Origin: Sediminibacillus massiliensis
GTDB lineage: Bacteria > Bacillota > Bacilli > Bacillales > Amphibacillaceae
DNA length: 64,000 nucleotides
Direction: 5' to 3'
Assembly (NCBI RefSeq): GCF_900156915.1
Contig: NZ_LT732535.1
Span: forward strand, 3,291,477-3,355,476
The stretch's first letter is position 1, and each line of letters starts with the position of its first letter. This document shows positions 19,684-29,803 of this stretch, piece after piece. The notes under the pieces were generated by a model that did not search any database, had not been told where the DNA came from, and saw only the letters and a list, made by a program, of their open reading frames with translations. The position numbers and the translations under genes were made by a program.

Positions 19684-20367
19684 ATGTACGATATGAAGAA
19701 ATGGAAGCATGTCTTTAAATTAGATCCGGCCAAGGAAATCGGGGACAAGGAATTAGAGCAACTTTGTGATTCCGGCACTGATGCTGTCATTGTCGGCGGA
19801 ACGGATAATGTAACGCTTGATGATGTGCTCCATTTGCTGGCTAGAATACGACGTTATACCGTTCCATGTGTGCTCGAGGTTTCAAATTTGGAATCCATCA
19901 CACCTGGTTTCGATTTTTACTATATACCGATGGTCCTCAACAGTAATGAAAAGAAATGGATGATGGACATACAACACCAGGCAGTAAAAGAATTCGGCAA
20001 TGTAATTGATTGGGAAGAACTGATGGCAGAAGGATATTGCATCCTGAATGAAGAGTCGAAAGCTTTCCAAGCGACAAATAGTTACCTGCCATCGGAAGAA
20101 GATGTGATTGCTTTTGCACAGATGGCGGAAAACCTGTTCCACTTGCCGATTTTTTATATGGAATACAGTGGAACATACGGAGATCCCTTGTTAGTGGAGA
20201 AAGTAAGTAAAGAGCTGGGCGATACACTCTTGTTTTATGGCGGCGGGATAGCCGGACCGGAACAAGCGCGGGAAATGAAAGAACACGCCGATGTCATCGT
20301 AGTCGGCAACAGTATTTATGATGATTTCAAAAAGGCTCTGAAGACAGTGAAAGCAGTAAAAGGATAA
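19684..20367 (+). CDS. pcrB: Heptaprenylglyceryl phosphate synthase
   Basis: PcrB transfers a heptaprenyl group to glycerol-1-phosphate, making an archaeal-type ether lipid precursor in Bacilli. The 227-residue TIM-barrel protein shows [10 protein letters not shown] at the start, [34 protein letters not shown] and [10 protein letters not shown] (phosphate-binding loops). The ATG at 19684 with GGAGGT upstream aligns with B. subtilis; the longer open frame starts inside the -10 element. It begins the pcrB-pcrA-ligA-camS cluster. Confidence 0.93.
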   Translation: MYDMKKWKHVFKLDPAKEIGDKELEQLCDSGTDAVIVGGTDNVTLDDVLHLLARIRRYTVPCVLEVSNLESITPGFDFYYIPMVLNSNEKKWMMDIQHQAVKEFGNVIDWEELMAEGYCILNEESKAFQATNSYLPSEEDVIAFAQMAENLFHLPIFYMEYSGTYGDPLLVEKVSKELGDTLLFYGGGIAGPEQAREMKEHADVIVVGNSIYDDFKKALKTVKAVKG

Positions 20368-20381
20368 AAGGTGGTGTCTAT

Positions 20382-22607
20382 GTGAGTCAAACAATGGGTG
20401 ACTTGCTGAAAGGATTGAATGAAGAACAACGAAAAGCGGTGAAGCATACGGAAGGGCCGCTATTGATCATGGCAGGAGCAGGCAGTGGAAAGACGCGGGC
20501 TCTTACACACAGGATCGCTTATTTGATGGAGGAAAAAGAAGTCTCTCCACGAAGTATCTTAGCAATTACTTTTACCAATAAAGCAGCGAGAGAAATGAAA
20601 GAAAGGGTATATCAATTAGTCGGGCATCAGGCCACGGACATTTGGGTGTCGACTTTCCACTCTATGTGTGTGCGGATATTGCGCCGGGACATAGACCGGA
20701 TTGGCATCAACAGCAATTTTTCCATTCTGGATAGCAGTGATCAATTGTCGGTCATCAAACAAATAATCAAAAACCTCAATATGGACCCGAAAAAATTCGA
20801 ACCGAGAGCGATGCTGGGTGCCATCAGCTCTGCTAAAAACGAATTAATTACCCCTGAGCAGTATAGTAAGGAAGTCGGCGGTTTTTATGAGAGACAGGTT
20901 GCCGAAGTTTATGAGAATTATCAAAAGACATTGCGGAAAAATCAGTCGTTGGATTTCGACGACTTGATCATGCAGACGATCAACCTGTTTTCGCGTGTTC
21001 CGGAAGTACTGGAATATTATCAGCGCAGATTCCAGTATATTCATGTTGATGAGTATCAGGATACCAACCATGCGCAGTATTACTTGGTCAAGCAGCTTGC
21101 CGACCGCTACCAGAATCTGTGTGTTGTCGGGGATTCTGACCAATCGATCTACCGTTGGAGAGGTGCTGACATCCAGAACATCCTCTCCTTCGAAAAAGAT
21201 TACCCGAATGCTACGACTGTCATGCTCGAACAGAATTACCGTTCGACAAAGTCGATTCTCGATGCGGCGAATACCGTTATTCAAAACAATACCGGCAGAA
21301 AGCCGAAAAATCTGTGGACGGATAATGCGGAAGGAACGAAAATCAACTATTATCAAGCAGCTACCGAACAGGATGAGGGTCTTTATGTAGCTGATAAAGT
21401 AGAGGAATTTGTCCGTTCGTCCGAATTCAGCTATAAGGATATCGCCGTCTTATACCGGACCAATGCTCAATCGCGTTCTGTAGAGGAAACGTTTGTGAAG
21501 GCGAATATCCCTTATCAAATCATCGGCGGTACAAAGTTCTACGATCGTAAAGAAATCAAGGATATGCTTGCCTACTTGCGGCTGATCGCTAATCCGGATG
21601 ATGACCTGAGTTTTGCACGCGTGGTGAATGAACCAAAACGCGGTGTAGGAAAAACATCCCTCGATAAATTGCAGGCATACGCTACGGATCATGGTATTTC
21701 GTTATATACCGCTGTCCAGGAAGTGGACTTTACGGGTGTGAGTGCCAAAGCGGCCAAATCGTTGGCCGAGTTCGGACAAATGATCAGAAACTGGACAAAG
21801 CAGCAAGAGTTCCTGTCGGCGACAGACATGGTTGAAGCCGTCTTGAAAGGGACAGGCTATGAAGAAATGCTGCTGAATGAACGCAGCATAGAAGCGCAGA
21901 GCCGCCTTGAGAACTTGGAAGAATTCAAAACGGTTACGACACACTTTGAAGAAAACAGTGAAGACAAAACATTGATTGCGTTTTTGACAGACTTGGCGCT
22001 TATTGCCGACATCGACCGTGTCGATGAGGACCCGATGGGCGATGATAAAGTCGTATTGATGACATTGCATGCGGCCAAAGGGCTTGAGTTCCCGGTTGTT
22101 TTCCTGGTCGGGATGGAGGAGAACGTCTTTCCTCACAGCCGCTCGATCATGGATGAAGAAGAGATGGAAGAAGAGCGGAGACTTGCTTATGTAGGGATTA
22201 CGAGAGCGGAAAAAATTCTGCATCTTACCCATGCCAAGATGAGGACGTTGTTTGGAAGGACGAACATGAACCCCGTCAGCCGCTTTATCAATGAAATACC
22301 GGAAGAACTCATTGATGGATTGGAAGAAACCAAGCAGTCCCCATTCGGTCTCGGTAGAACCAAACAAAAACCAGATCCGTTTGCGGCTCCGAAGCGCTCT
22401 GCAAAGAGAATGAAGCAGCAACAAACAACAGGTGGAGAATCCCTCGGCTGGCAGCCGGGCGACAAGGCCAATCACAAGAAATGGGGACAGGGAACTGTCG
22501 TCAAGGTACATGGTGAAGGGGAAGCAATGGAACTGGACATCGCTTTTCCAGCACCGACAGGAATCAAACGGCTCCTGGCGAAATTCGCGCCAATAACTAA
22601 AGAATAA
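20382..22607 (+). CDS. pcrA: ATP-dependent DNA helicase PcrA
   Basis: PcrA is the essential 3'-5' SF1A helicase of Gram-positive bacteria, used in repair, rolling-circle replication and conflicts with RNA polymerase. The 741-residue protein has Walker A GAGSGKT (about residues 32-38), [42 protein letters not shown] and YVGITRAE. Its C-terminal Tudor-like domain ([14 protein letters not shown]) is the RNA-polymerase contact in relatives. GTG start at 20382 after AAGGTGGTG. Confidence 0.95.
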   Translation: MSQTMGDLLKGLNEEQRKAVKHTEGPLLIMAGAGSGKTRALTHRIAYLMEEKEVSPRSILAITFTNKAAREMKERVYQLVGHQATDIWVSTFHSMCVRILRRDIDRIGINSNFSILDSSDQLSVIKQIIKNLNMDPKKFEPRAMLGAISSAKNELITPEQYSKEVGGFYERQVAEVYENYQKTLRKNQSLDFDDLIMQTINLFSRVPEVLEYYQRRFQYIHVDEYQDTNHAQYYLVKQLADRYQNLCVVGDSDQSIYRWRGADIQNILSFEKDYPNATTVMLEQNYRSTKSILDAANTVIQNNTGRKPKNLWTDNAEGTKINYYQAATEQDEGLYVADKVEEFVRSSEFSYKDIAVLYRTNAQSRSVEETFVKANIPYQIIGGTKFYDRKEIKDMLAYLRLIANPDDDLSFARVVNEPKRGVGKTSLDKLQAYATDHGISLYTAVQEVDFTGVSAKAAKSLAEFGQMIRNWTKQQEFLSATDMVEAVLKGTGYEEMLLNERSIEAQSRLENLEEFKTVTTHFEENSEDKTLIAFLTDLALIADIDRVDEDPMGDDKVVLMTLHAAKGLEFPVVFLVGMEENVFPHSRSIMDEEEMEEERRLAYVGITRAEKILHLTHAKMRTLFGRTNMNPVSRFINEIPEELIDGLEETKQSPFGLGRTKQKPDPFAAPKRSAKRMKQQQTTGGESLGWQPGDKANHKKWGQGTVVKVHGEGEAMELDIAFPAPTGIKRLLAKFAPITKE

Positions 22608-24629
<2,022 letters not shown>

Positions 24630-24640
24630 GAGTGAAACGA

Positions 24641-25837
24641 GTGAAGAAAATAGGGATGATGGGCTTGTGCATTCTTCTGTTTACAGCAGGATGCGCCCCA
24701 TCCTTTGATAATGGAGAAGAAGTGATTGAAGAGAGCGGAAGTCAGGATGAGACAAATCAGGAGACAGCAATCATCCCAAGCTATAATATCGATGAAGAAG
24801 AATATAAGGTCATTCTGCCGTATAAGCTGAGTGAAGCCAGGGGTGTCATTGTCGGACAAATCGCCAACCGTCTCGATATCGATGAGTTTGAAGAAGGGCT
24901 CAGAAGGCATGCGAAGGATACATTTGATCCTGACCAGTATTACTTTCAAGAAGGCCAATATTTAGACGAAGATATTATTTATGACTGGCTTGGACGTGAT
25001 GAAAGCACAGAGGAAAAAGAGGAAGATGAAGAAAGCGAAGTGGACGATTCGGGATTGAATCCGGCGATAGAAGATGCTGAAGGCAAGGAAACCGAGGAGA
25101 AAATCGAGGATGAAAGGAATAACCCGAGGTATTTATCCCACATACTCGAACATAACTTTTTGCGTAAAGAAAGCGAGGATGTCGTCGAACTCGGCGGAAT
25201 CTCCATTGGACTGGCAATGAAATCGAACTACCGCTTCCAAACCGAAATTGGTGGTCCATATTACTACGAAGAAATCAGCCAGTCAGAAATGCTGAAACAG
25301 GGTAAGCAAATCGCACAGGAAGTGTTGGACAGGCTCCGTTCGATGGAAGATGTACCTGATGTTCCTATTATGATTGCTTTGTACCGGGAAGAAGACAGAG
25401 GAGCACTTGTCCCGGGTAACTTTGTGGCCAAGACCTCTGTTTCCGCTAATGGAACAACAATCGAAGACTGGAAAACGATCGACGAGGAAAATATTCTTTT
25501 TCCATCAGATGAAGCAGAAGAGAAATACCCGGATGACAATGACAGGGTCGAATATTTCGAACGAGATGTCGCTAAGTATTTTCCGAACTATGTCAGTGTA
25601 ATCGGGAATGGTTATTACGAAGACGGCCAGCTGAAGAAGATGAAATTGGAAATTCCGATCGAATTTAAAGGTAAAGCAGAAGTGGTCGGCTTTACACAGT
25701 ACGTATATGGTCTGGTTATGGAAACATTTGAAACCTATCATGCTCTCGAAATTAATATTACCTCCAATAATAAACAGGAGAGCCTGATTACAAGGGATCC
25801 TGGCCAGGAAGAACCTGAAGTCCATATCTATGAATAG
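24641..25837 (+). CDS. camS: CamS family sex-pheromone-precursor lipoprotein
   Basis: This 398-residue lipoprotein belongs to the CamS family (YerH in B. subtilis). It has a short signal peptide MKKIGMMGLCILLFTAGC with Cys18 as lipidation site, an acidic linker rich in Glu and Asp, and the family domain (YRFQTEIGGPYYYEEIS, VIGNGYYEDGQLKKMKLEIPIEF). In enterococci the clipped signal peptide of CamS is the cAM373 pheromone; whether this one signals is unknown. The GTG at 24641 has AGGAGTG well spaced; another GTG three codons earlier overlaps that site. Confidence 0.88.
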   Translation: MKKIGMMGLCILLFTAGCAPSFDNGEEVIEESGSQDETNQETAIIPSYNIDEEEYKVILPYKLSEARGVIVGQIANRLDIDEFEEGLRRHAKDTFDPDQYYFQEGQYLDEDIIYDWLGRDESTEEKEEDEESEVDDSGLNPAIEDAEGKETEEKIEDERNNPRYLSHILEHNFLRKESEDVVELGGISIGLAMKSNYRFQTEIGGPYYYEEISQSEMLKQGKQIAQEVLDRLRSMEDVPDVPIMIALYREEDRGALVPGNFVAKTSVSANGTTIEDWKTIDEENILFPSDEAEEKYPDDNDRVEYFERDVAKYFPNYVSVIGNGYYEDGQLKKMKLEIPIEFKGKAEVVGFTQYVYGLVMETFETYHALEINITSNNKQESLITRDPGQEEPEVHIYE

Positions 25838-25957
25838 GCATCTTGGAATTGTTTGAAGTCTTCAAAATTATCAGTTAAAATTAGAACTGTATTGACCTGA
25901 CAGACCATATAGCAAGTGTTCAGGCAGATGTTTTCATAGAATAAGGAGGTCATGTTC

Positions 25958-27505
25958 ATGGTAACACCGTACAAGCACGAACCTTTTACAGATTTTACGA
26001 TTGAAGCGAATCGGAAAGCGTTGGAAGCGGAAATCAAAAAGGCCGAAGCTGAGCTTGGAAAAGAGTACCCGTTAATCATTGGCGGAGAGCGGATCACAAC
26101 CGAAGATAAAATTGTGTCCTATAATCCTGCCGATAAAGATGAGATTATCGGATATGTTTCCAAAGCGAATCAAGAGCTTGCCGAGAGAGCTATGAAAGTG
26201 GCTGATGAAACATTTCAGTGGTGGAGAAAGACCAATCCTGAGATGCGTGCAGACATTCTGTTCCGGGCTGCTGCCATTGTCCGCCGCCGTAAACATGAGT
26301 TTACTGCGCATCTGGTCAAAGAAGGCGGCAAACCTTGGAAAGAAGCTGATGCGGATACGGCGGAAGCAATTGACTTTATGGAATACTATGGACGGCAAAT
26401 GTTGGAGATGAAGAACGGTGAAGAAATCAACAGTCGTGAAATTGAAAATAACCGGCTTCATTATATTCCGCTCGGTGTGGGAATTGTCATATCACCATGG
26501 AACTTCTTATTCGCGATAATGGCTGGGACAACAGTGGCTCCACTTGTCACTGGCAATACAGTTCTTTTGAAACCGGCCAGTGCTACACCGATTATTGCTT
26601 ATAAGTTGATGGAAGTACTGGAGGAAGCCGGAATGCCTGCTGGGGTAGTCAACTTTGTACCGGGAAGCGGTTCTGAAGTAGGAGACTACCTGGTAGATCA
26701 TCCCCGGACGCGTTTCATTAATTTTACAGGCTCGAGGGAAGTTGGAACAAGAATTTACGAACGGGCAGCTGTCGTGCAGCCAGGGCAAAAGTGGCTCAAG
26801 CGCTCTATCATTGAGATGGGCGGAAAAGACACGATAGTAGTTGATGAAAGTGCCGATTTGGAATTGGCAGCGGACGCGATAACTTATTCCGCTTTTGGCT
26901 TTTCCGGCCAGAAATGCTCTGCATGCTCCAGGGTAGTCGCACATGAAGCTGTTTACGATGAATTGCTTGAGCGGGTGGCGGAAAAGACAAGACAAGTCAA
27001 TGTCCAAAATCCTGCATTACATGATACCTACATGGGGCCTGTCATCGATGAGGCAGCTTATGACAAAATCCTTGAGTATATTAATATCGGCAAGGAAGAG
27101 GGAAGACTTGTAGAAGGAGGAACTGGCGATAATTCCAAAGGCTGGTTCGTAAATCCGACCATTTTTGCTGATTTGGCACCAGACTCCCGAATTATGCAGG
27201 AAGAAATTTTTGGCCCGGTTGTAGGCTTTACAAAGGCTAAGAATTTTGACGAAGCAATTGACATTGCCAATAATACCGAATATGGCCTGACTGGGGCGGT
27301 CATTACGAACAACCGGGAACATATCGAACAGGCTCGAGAAGACTTCCATGTCGGTAACCTTTACTTTAACCGCGGGTGTACAGCCGCGATTGTTGGATAC
27401 CATCCATTCGGTGGTTTCAATATGTCCGGCACAGACTCTAAAGCCGGTGGACCAGATTACTTGTCCCATCTAATGCAGCCTAAAACAACGTCTGAAATGC
27501 TATAG
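25958..27505 (+). CDS. pruA: 1-pyrroline-5-carboxylate dehydrogenase
   Basis: This aldehyde dehydrogenase oxidises glutamate semialdehyde to glutamate, the last step of proline and arginine breakdown (RocA/PutC type). The 515-residue protein shows NPWNF-like [21 protein letters not shown], the catalytic Glu in EMGGKD, the nucleophile Cys in [10 protein letters not shown], and the RocA C-terminus [18 protein letters not shown]. The ATG at 25958 is eight bases after AAGGAGG; another ATG six bases earlier is too close. No proline dehydrogenase gene lies next to it, but the putP symporter is 2.3 kb downstream. Confidence 0.93.
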   Translation: MVTPYKHEPFTDFTIEANRKALEAEIKKAEAELGKEYPLIIGGERITTEDKIVSYNPADKDEIIGYVSKANQELAERAMKVADETFQWWRKTNPEMRADILFRAAAIVRRRKHEFTAHLVKEGGKPWKEADADTAEAIDFMEYYGRQMLEMKNGEEINSREIENNRLHYIPLGVGIVISPWNFLFAIMAGTTVAPLVTGNTVLLKPASATPIIAYKLMEVLEEAGMPAGVVNFVPGSGSEVGDYLVDHPRTRFINFTGSREVGTRIYERAAVVQPGQKWLKRSIIEMGGKDTIVVDESADLELAADAITYSAFGFSGQKCSACSRVVAHEAVYDELLERVAEKTRQVNVQNPALHDTYMGPVIDEAAYDKILEYINIGKEEGRLVEGGTGDNSKGWFVNPTIFADLAPDSRIMQEEIFGPVVGFTKAKNFDEAIDIANNTEYGLTGAVITNNREHIEQAREDFHVGNLYFNRGCTAAIVGYHPFGGFNMSGTDSKAGGPDYLSHLMQPKTTSEML

Positions 27506-27512
27506 ATTTTTT

Positions 27513-27543
27513 AAACCCTCTTGTCGAATTGGCAAGGGGGTTT
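27513..27543 (+). terminator. Terminator after pruA
   Basis: AAACCCTCTTG pairs with CAAGGGGGTTT (11 bp, one G-U pair). The T-run is short. Confidence 0.65.
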
Positions 27544-27560
27544 CCTGGTTTAGGAAAGTA

Positions 27561-27714
27561 GGAAAGTTTTTAGGGCGTTAATAACTGATATTCCCTTCAA
27601 ACTTTCCCAATATGAATTTTAACAAGATGTGGTATTATATACTCATAGGAATTACTATCTTTATAGATTAGTTCATATTATCTAATTCTAGTCTGTAGGG
27701 AAGTAGGAAATTTG
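27561..27714. promoter_or_regulatory. Repeated operator-like motifs upstream of the RRNPP regulator
   Basis: The 19-mers TAGGAAAGTAGGAAAGTTT (27561-27579) and TAGGGAAGTAGGAAATTTG (27696-27714) match at 16 positions. AAACTTTCC (27599-27607) is an inverted copy of part of the first. They bracket a TATA-rich promoter-like segment (27633-27643). They are plausible binding sites for the regulator encoded next door, though this is inference. Confidence 0.4.
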
Positions 27715-27743
27715 CCTAAATGAGTTTATGAGGTGGGCAATCT

Positions 27744-29009
27744 ATGGAAATTGGTCCTTTTATTAAACTACATAGAATCAAACAGAATATGACACAAGAA
27801 GAGTTAGCCGAAGGGATCGTTTCAGAATCTTATTTGTCGAAAATTGAAAACGGCAAAACAGAACCAAGTTCAGATGTGATCAATCTTCTCTGTGGGAGAT
27901 TAGGAGTAGAGCTGCAAGAGGATGAAGATTCTGATCTTAAAGAGAAGTGCCAAGATTGGTTTGATATGCTGTTTGAATTTCAAGATAAAGAAAAAATAGT
28001 CTTATTATTCAAAGAGCTTAATAGCCGAATTGGTAAATCATACTCAGAACTGCAAGCTATGTTTGAGATTCACAAAATTAGATACTATCTTGTAATTGAT
28101 GAGGTCAAGCTTGCTCAACGACAAATTAATCATCTTAAACAAGTAACTGATACATTTGACCAACATCAAGAGTATTATTGGCTGAAATTCAATGGGAACT
28201 ACAACTCTATAATAGAAGAACCCAATCAAGCCATGAGGTATTATAAACTTGCAGAAGAAATAATCAACAAAGTTGAATTAAGTGAAGATGAAACTGCAGA
28301 TATAAAATACGCAATAGCTGTAACACATAGTAAATTACGAAATACTCTAGAAGTCATTGATTATGCGAACCAAGCTTTGGAAGCATTTAGTAAAAACTAT
28401 AATTTCTTAAGATGTTCCCAGTGTCATATACTATTAGGAATTTCTTACCGAAGAATAAGGGTTTATGATAAGGCGATAAAAAATTATAATCTTGCTCAAC
28501 ATTTAGCTAAGTTAAATAAAAACGAAGAACTAATACAATTAACTAATATTAATCTGGCTAATTTATATGCATCAAAAGGAGATACTCTAAATTCTATAAA
28601 ATGCTATAAAAAGGTGCTGGCCAAGAAAGAGTTGTTAAAGTTAAAAGAAAGACTAATTGCAATAACTTCCCTAATGCGAGAATATTATATTAGTCATAAT
28701 TATAATGATTGTAGGGAAATGGTGAATGAAGGATTTGAAATAATTGATCAGCTCGATAAAAGTCGGTATAAGGCTTACATTTATGAATTGAAGACCTATG
28801 ATTATGCTTTAAATGGAGATAATGAAAAATTTGAAAACCTAGTTGTAGGTGAATTAATACCTTATTTGCAGAAGCAAAAGGATTATGCGAGTTTAATAGT
28901 ATATGCCAATATGGTTGGTAAGCACTATGAAAACTTAAGTAGATATAAACTATCAACTAAGTATTATAAACTTACAAATTTTGCTTATGAACAATTAATA
29001 AAAATATAG
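27744..29009 (+). CDS. RRNPP-type HTH-TPR quorum-sensing regulator
   Basis: A 421-residue cytoplasmic regulator. Residues 7-58 form an Xre-type helix-turn-helix (IKLHRIKQNMTQEELAEGI...YLSKIENGKTEPS), and the remainder is helical tetratricopeptide-like repeats (for example IDYANQALEAFSKNY and KAIKNYNLAQHLAKLNK). This is the layout of peptide receptors of the RRNPP group (NprR, PlcR, Rap), and the length is close to that of NprR. In these systems a secreted, processed peptide is re-imported by Opp and binds the repeats. The gene is AT-rich compared with its neighbours, starts at an ATG after AGGTGG, and is followed nine bases later by a secreted repeat-peptide gene, which is probably its ligand gene. 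Confidence 0.85.
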   Translation: MEIGPFIKLHRIKQNMTQEELAEGIVSESYLSKIENGKTEPSSDVINLLCGRLGVELQEDEDSDLKEKCQDWFDMLFEFQDKEKIVLLFKELNSRIGKSYSELQAMFEIHKIRYYLVIDEVKLAQRQINHLKQVTDTFDQHQEYYWLKFNGNYNSIIEEPNQAMRYYKLAEEIINKVELSEDETADIKYAIAVTHSKLRNTLEVIDYANQALEAFSKNYNFLRCSQCHILLGISYRRIRVYDKAIKNYNLAQHLAKLNKNEELIQLTNINLANLYASKGDTLNSIKCYKKVLAKKELLKLKERLIAITSLMREYYISHNYNDCREMVNEGFEIIDQLDKSRYKAYIYELKTYDYALNGDNEKFENLVVGELIPYLQKQKDYASLIVYANMVGKHYENLSRYKLSTKYYKLTNFAYEQLIKI

Positions 29010-29018
29010 GAGGAATAA

Positions 29019-29336
29019 ATGATGAAAAAGTCTTTTATTAGAACAATTGCTGCCACTGTAATGGTAGGGGGATTATTATTTGTAGCAAACGAAACAGGAA
29101 ATATCGCAAAAGACTTCTCACATAGAGATGCAGAGCCAGGAGTATTATCTTTTGAATTGGCACATAGAGATGCAGAGCCAGGAGTATTATCTTTTGAATT
29201 GGCACATAGAGATGCAGAGCCAGGAGTGCTATCTTTTGAATTGGCACATAGAGATGCGGAGCCAGGAGTGCTATCTTTTGAATTAGCACACAGAGATGCT
29301 GAACCTGGAGTTCTTTCCACCGATCTTTTCTATTAA
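29019..29336 (+). CDS. Secreted multi-copy signalling-peptide precursor
   Basis: This 105-residue precursor has a basic start (MMKKSFIR), a hydrophobic export segment (about residues 8-23) and five in-phase copies of HRDAEPGVLS. Four copies are followed by FELA, making 14-residue units; the last ends in TDLFY. AGGAGG overlaps the stop of the upstream regulator, so both are likely on one message; an ATG at 29022 is equally possible. It resembles NprX- or Phr-type pro-peptides in location and export signal, but those I know usually carry one active peptide. The repeat units differ only silently. The mature peptide is presumably cut from within HRDAEPGVLS. Confidence 0.85.
   Translation: MMKKSFIRTIAATVMVGGLLFVANETGNIAKDFSHRDAEPGVLSFELAHRDAEPGVLSFELAHRDAEPGVLSFELAHRDAEPGVLSFELAHRDAEPGVLSTDLFY
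29121..29318 (+). repeat. Coding tandem repeat, 42-bp units
   Basis: Four full 42-bp units (29121-29162, 29163-29204, 29205-29246, 29247-29288) and a 30-bp fifth core (29289-29318). Units 1 and 2 are identical. Unit 3 has two changes, unit 4 four, and the core of unit 5 eight, relative to unit 1, all synonymous. Confidence 0.95.
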
Positions 29337-29368
29337 TCAACCGAAAATAAATTATCTTCATTATCTTG

Positions 29369-29398
29369 CCCGGAACACATTTGTTCCGGGTATTTTTT
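29369..29398 (+). terminator. Terminator after the peptide precursor
   Basis: CCCGGAACA (29369-29377) and TGTTCCGGG (29382-29390) form a perfect 9-bp stem, followed by a T-rich tract. It closes the regulator-peptide unit. Confidence 0.9.
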
Positions 29399-29399
29399 T

Positions 29400-29689
29400 G
29401 TCTACTTTTAACAAAACAAAAACAGTTAATTAAAGCGCATACAGGGAAAATTGCTCATTTAATTTTATTAAATTTCATGAATAGATATTATCCATAGAGT
29501 AAAATATACAAAAATAAACGAAATATAGTGCATATTTATTAATTGAATGGAATTTTAAATATATTACTGAATGTTCTGAATTTTATGTTGTGTTATAGTT
29601 GGAATGTTGTGTCTGTGTTTTCGTTTTTACCGTTCGATGCATGATAAAAACGAAAATGCATACACGATGTATAAAAAGGGGGTAGAAAA
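29400..29689. other. AT-rich leader region before the symporter genes
   Basis: This is non-coding and very AT-rich. The one clear structure is a perfect 12-bp inverted repeat, TTTTCGTTTTTA (29618-29629) and TAAAAACGAAAA (29645-29656), with a 15-base loop. No confident promoter hexamers were found, and no T-run directly follows the hairpin. Confidence 0.6.
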
Positions 29690-29797
29690 ATGGAAGATTT
29701 CGCACTTACAGGTGCAACGTGGTTTTGGTTATTTGTACCTATGCCGATTTTGATTATTTTGTCGATCATCACTTTATTTACTGAGAGGAGAGAATAG
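29690..29797 (+). CDS. Symporter small accessory protein
   Basis: A 35-residue, single-span membrane peptide: MEDFALTGATWFWLFV, then PMPILIILSIITLF and a charged TERRE tail. An AAAAGGGGG ribosome site precedes the ATG, and the stop is six bases before the putP start. Its size, hydrophobic span and position just before a sodium:solute symporter fit the small accessory proteins that accompany such transporters. It probably associates with the PutP protein in the membrane. Confidence 0.8.
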   Translation: MEDFALTGATWFWLFVPMPILIILSIITLFTERRE

Positions 29798-29803
29798 AAA
29801 CAC

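Noticed and set aside
25861-25885. CodY-like AATTATCAGTTAAAATT before pruA
   Set aside because: The half-sites are spaced two bases too far apart and AT-rich sequence makes such matches common.
29121-29318. Evenly spaced 42-bp repeats that could suggest a CRISPR array
   Set aside because: Units are directly adjacent without variable spacers, stay in one reading frame, and vary only silently; they encode a repeated peptide.
28985-29361. Long minus-strand open frames across the peptide repeat
   Set aside because: They arise because a 42-bp (in-phase) repeat keeps all frames open; no ribosome site or independent support.
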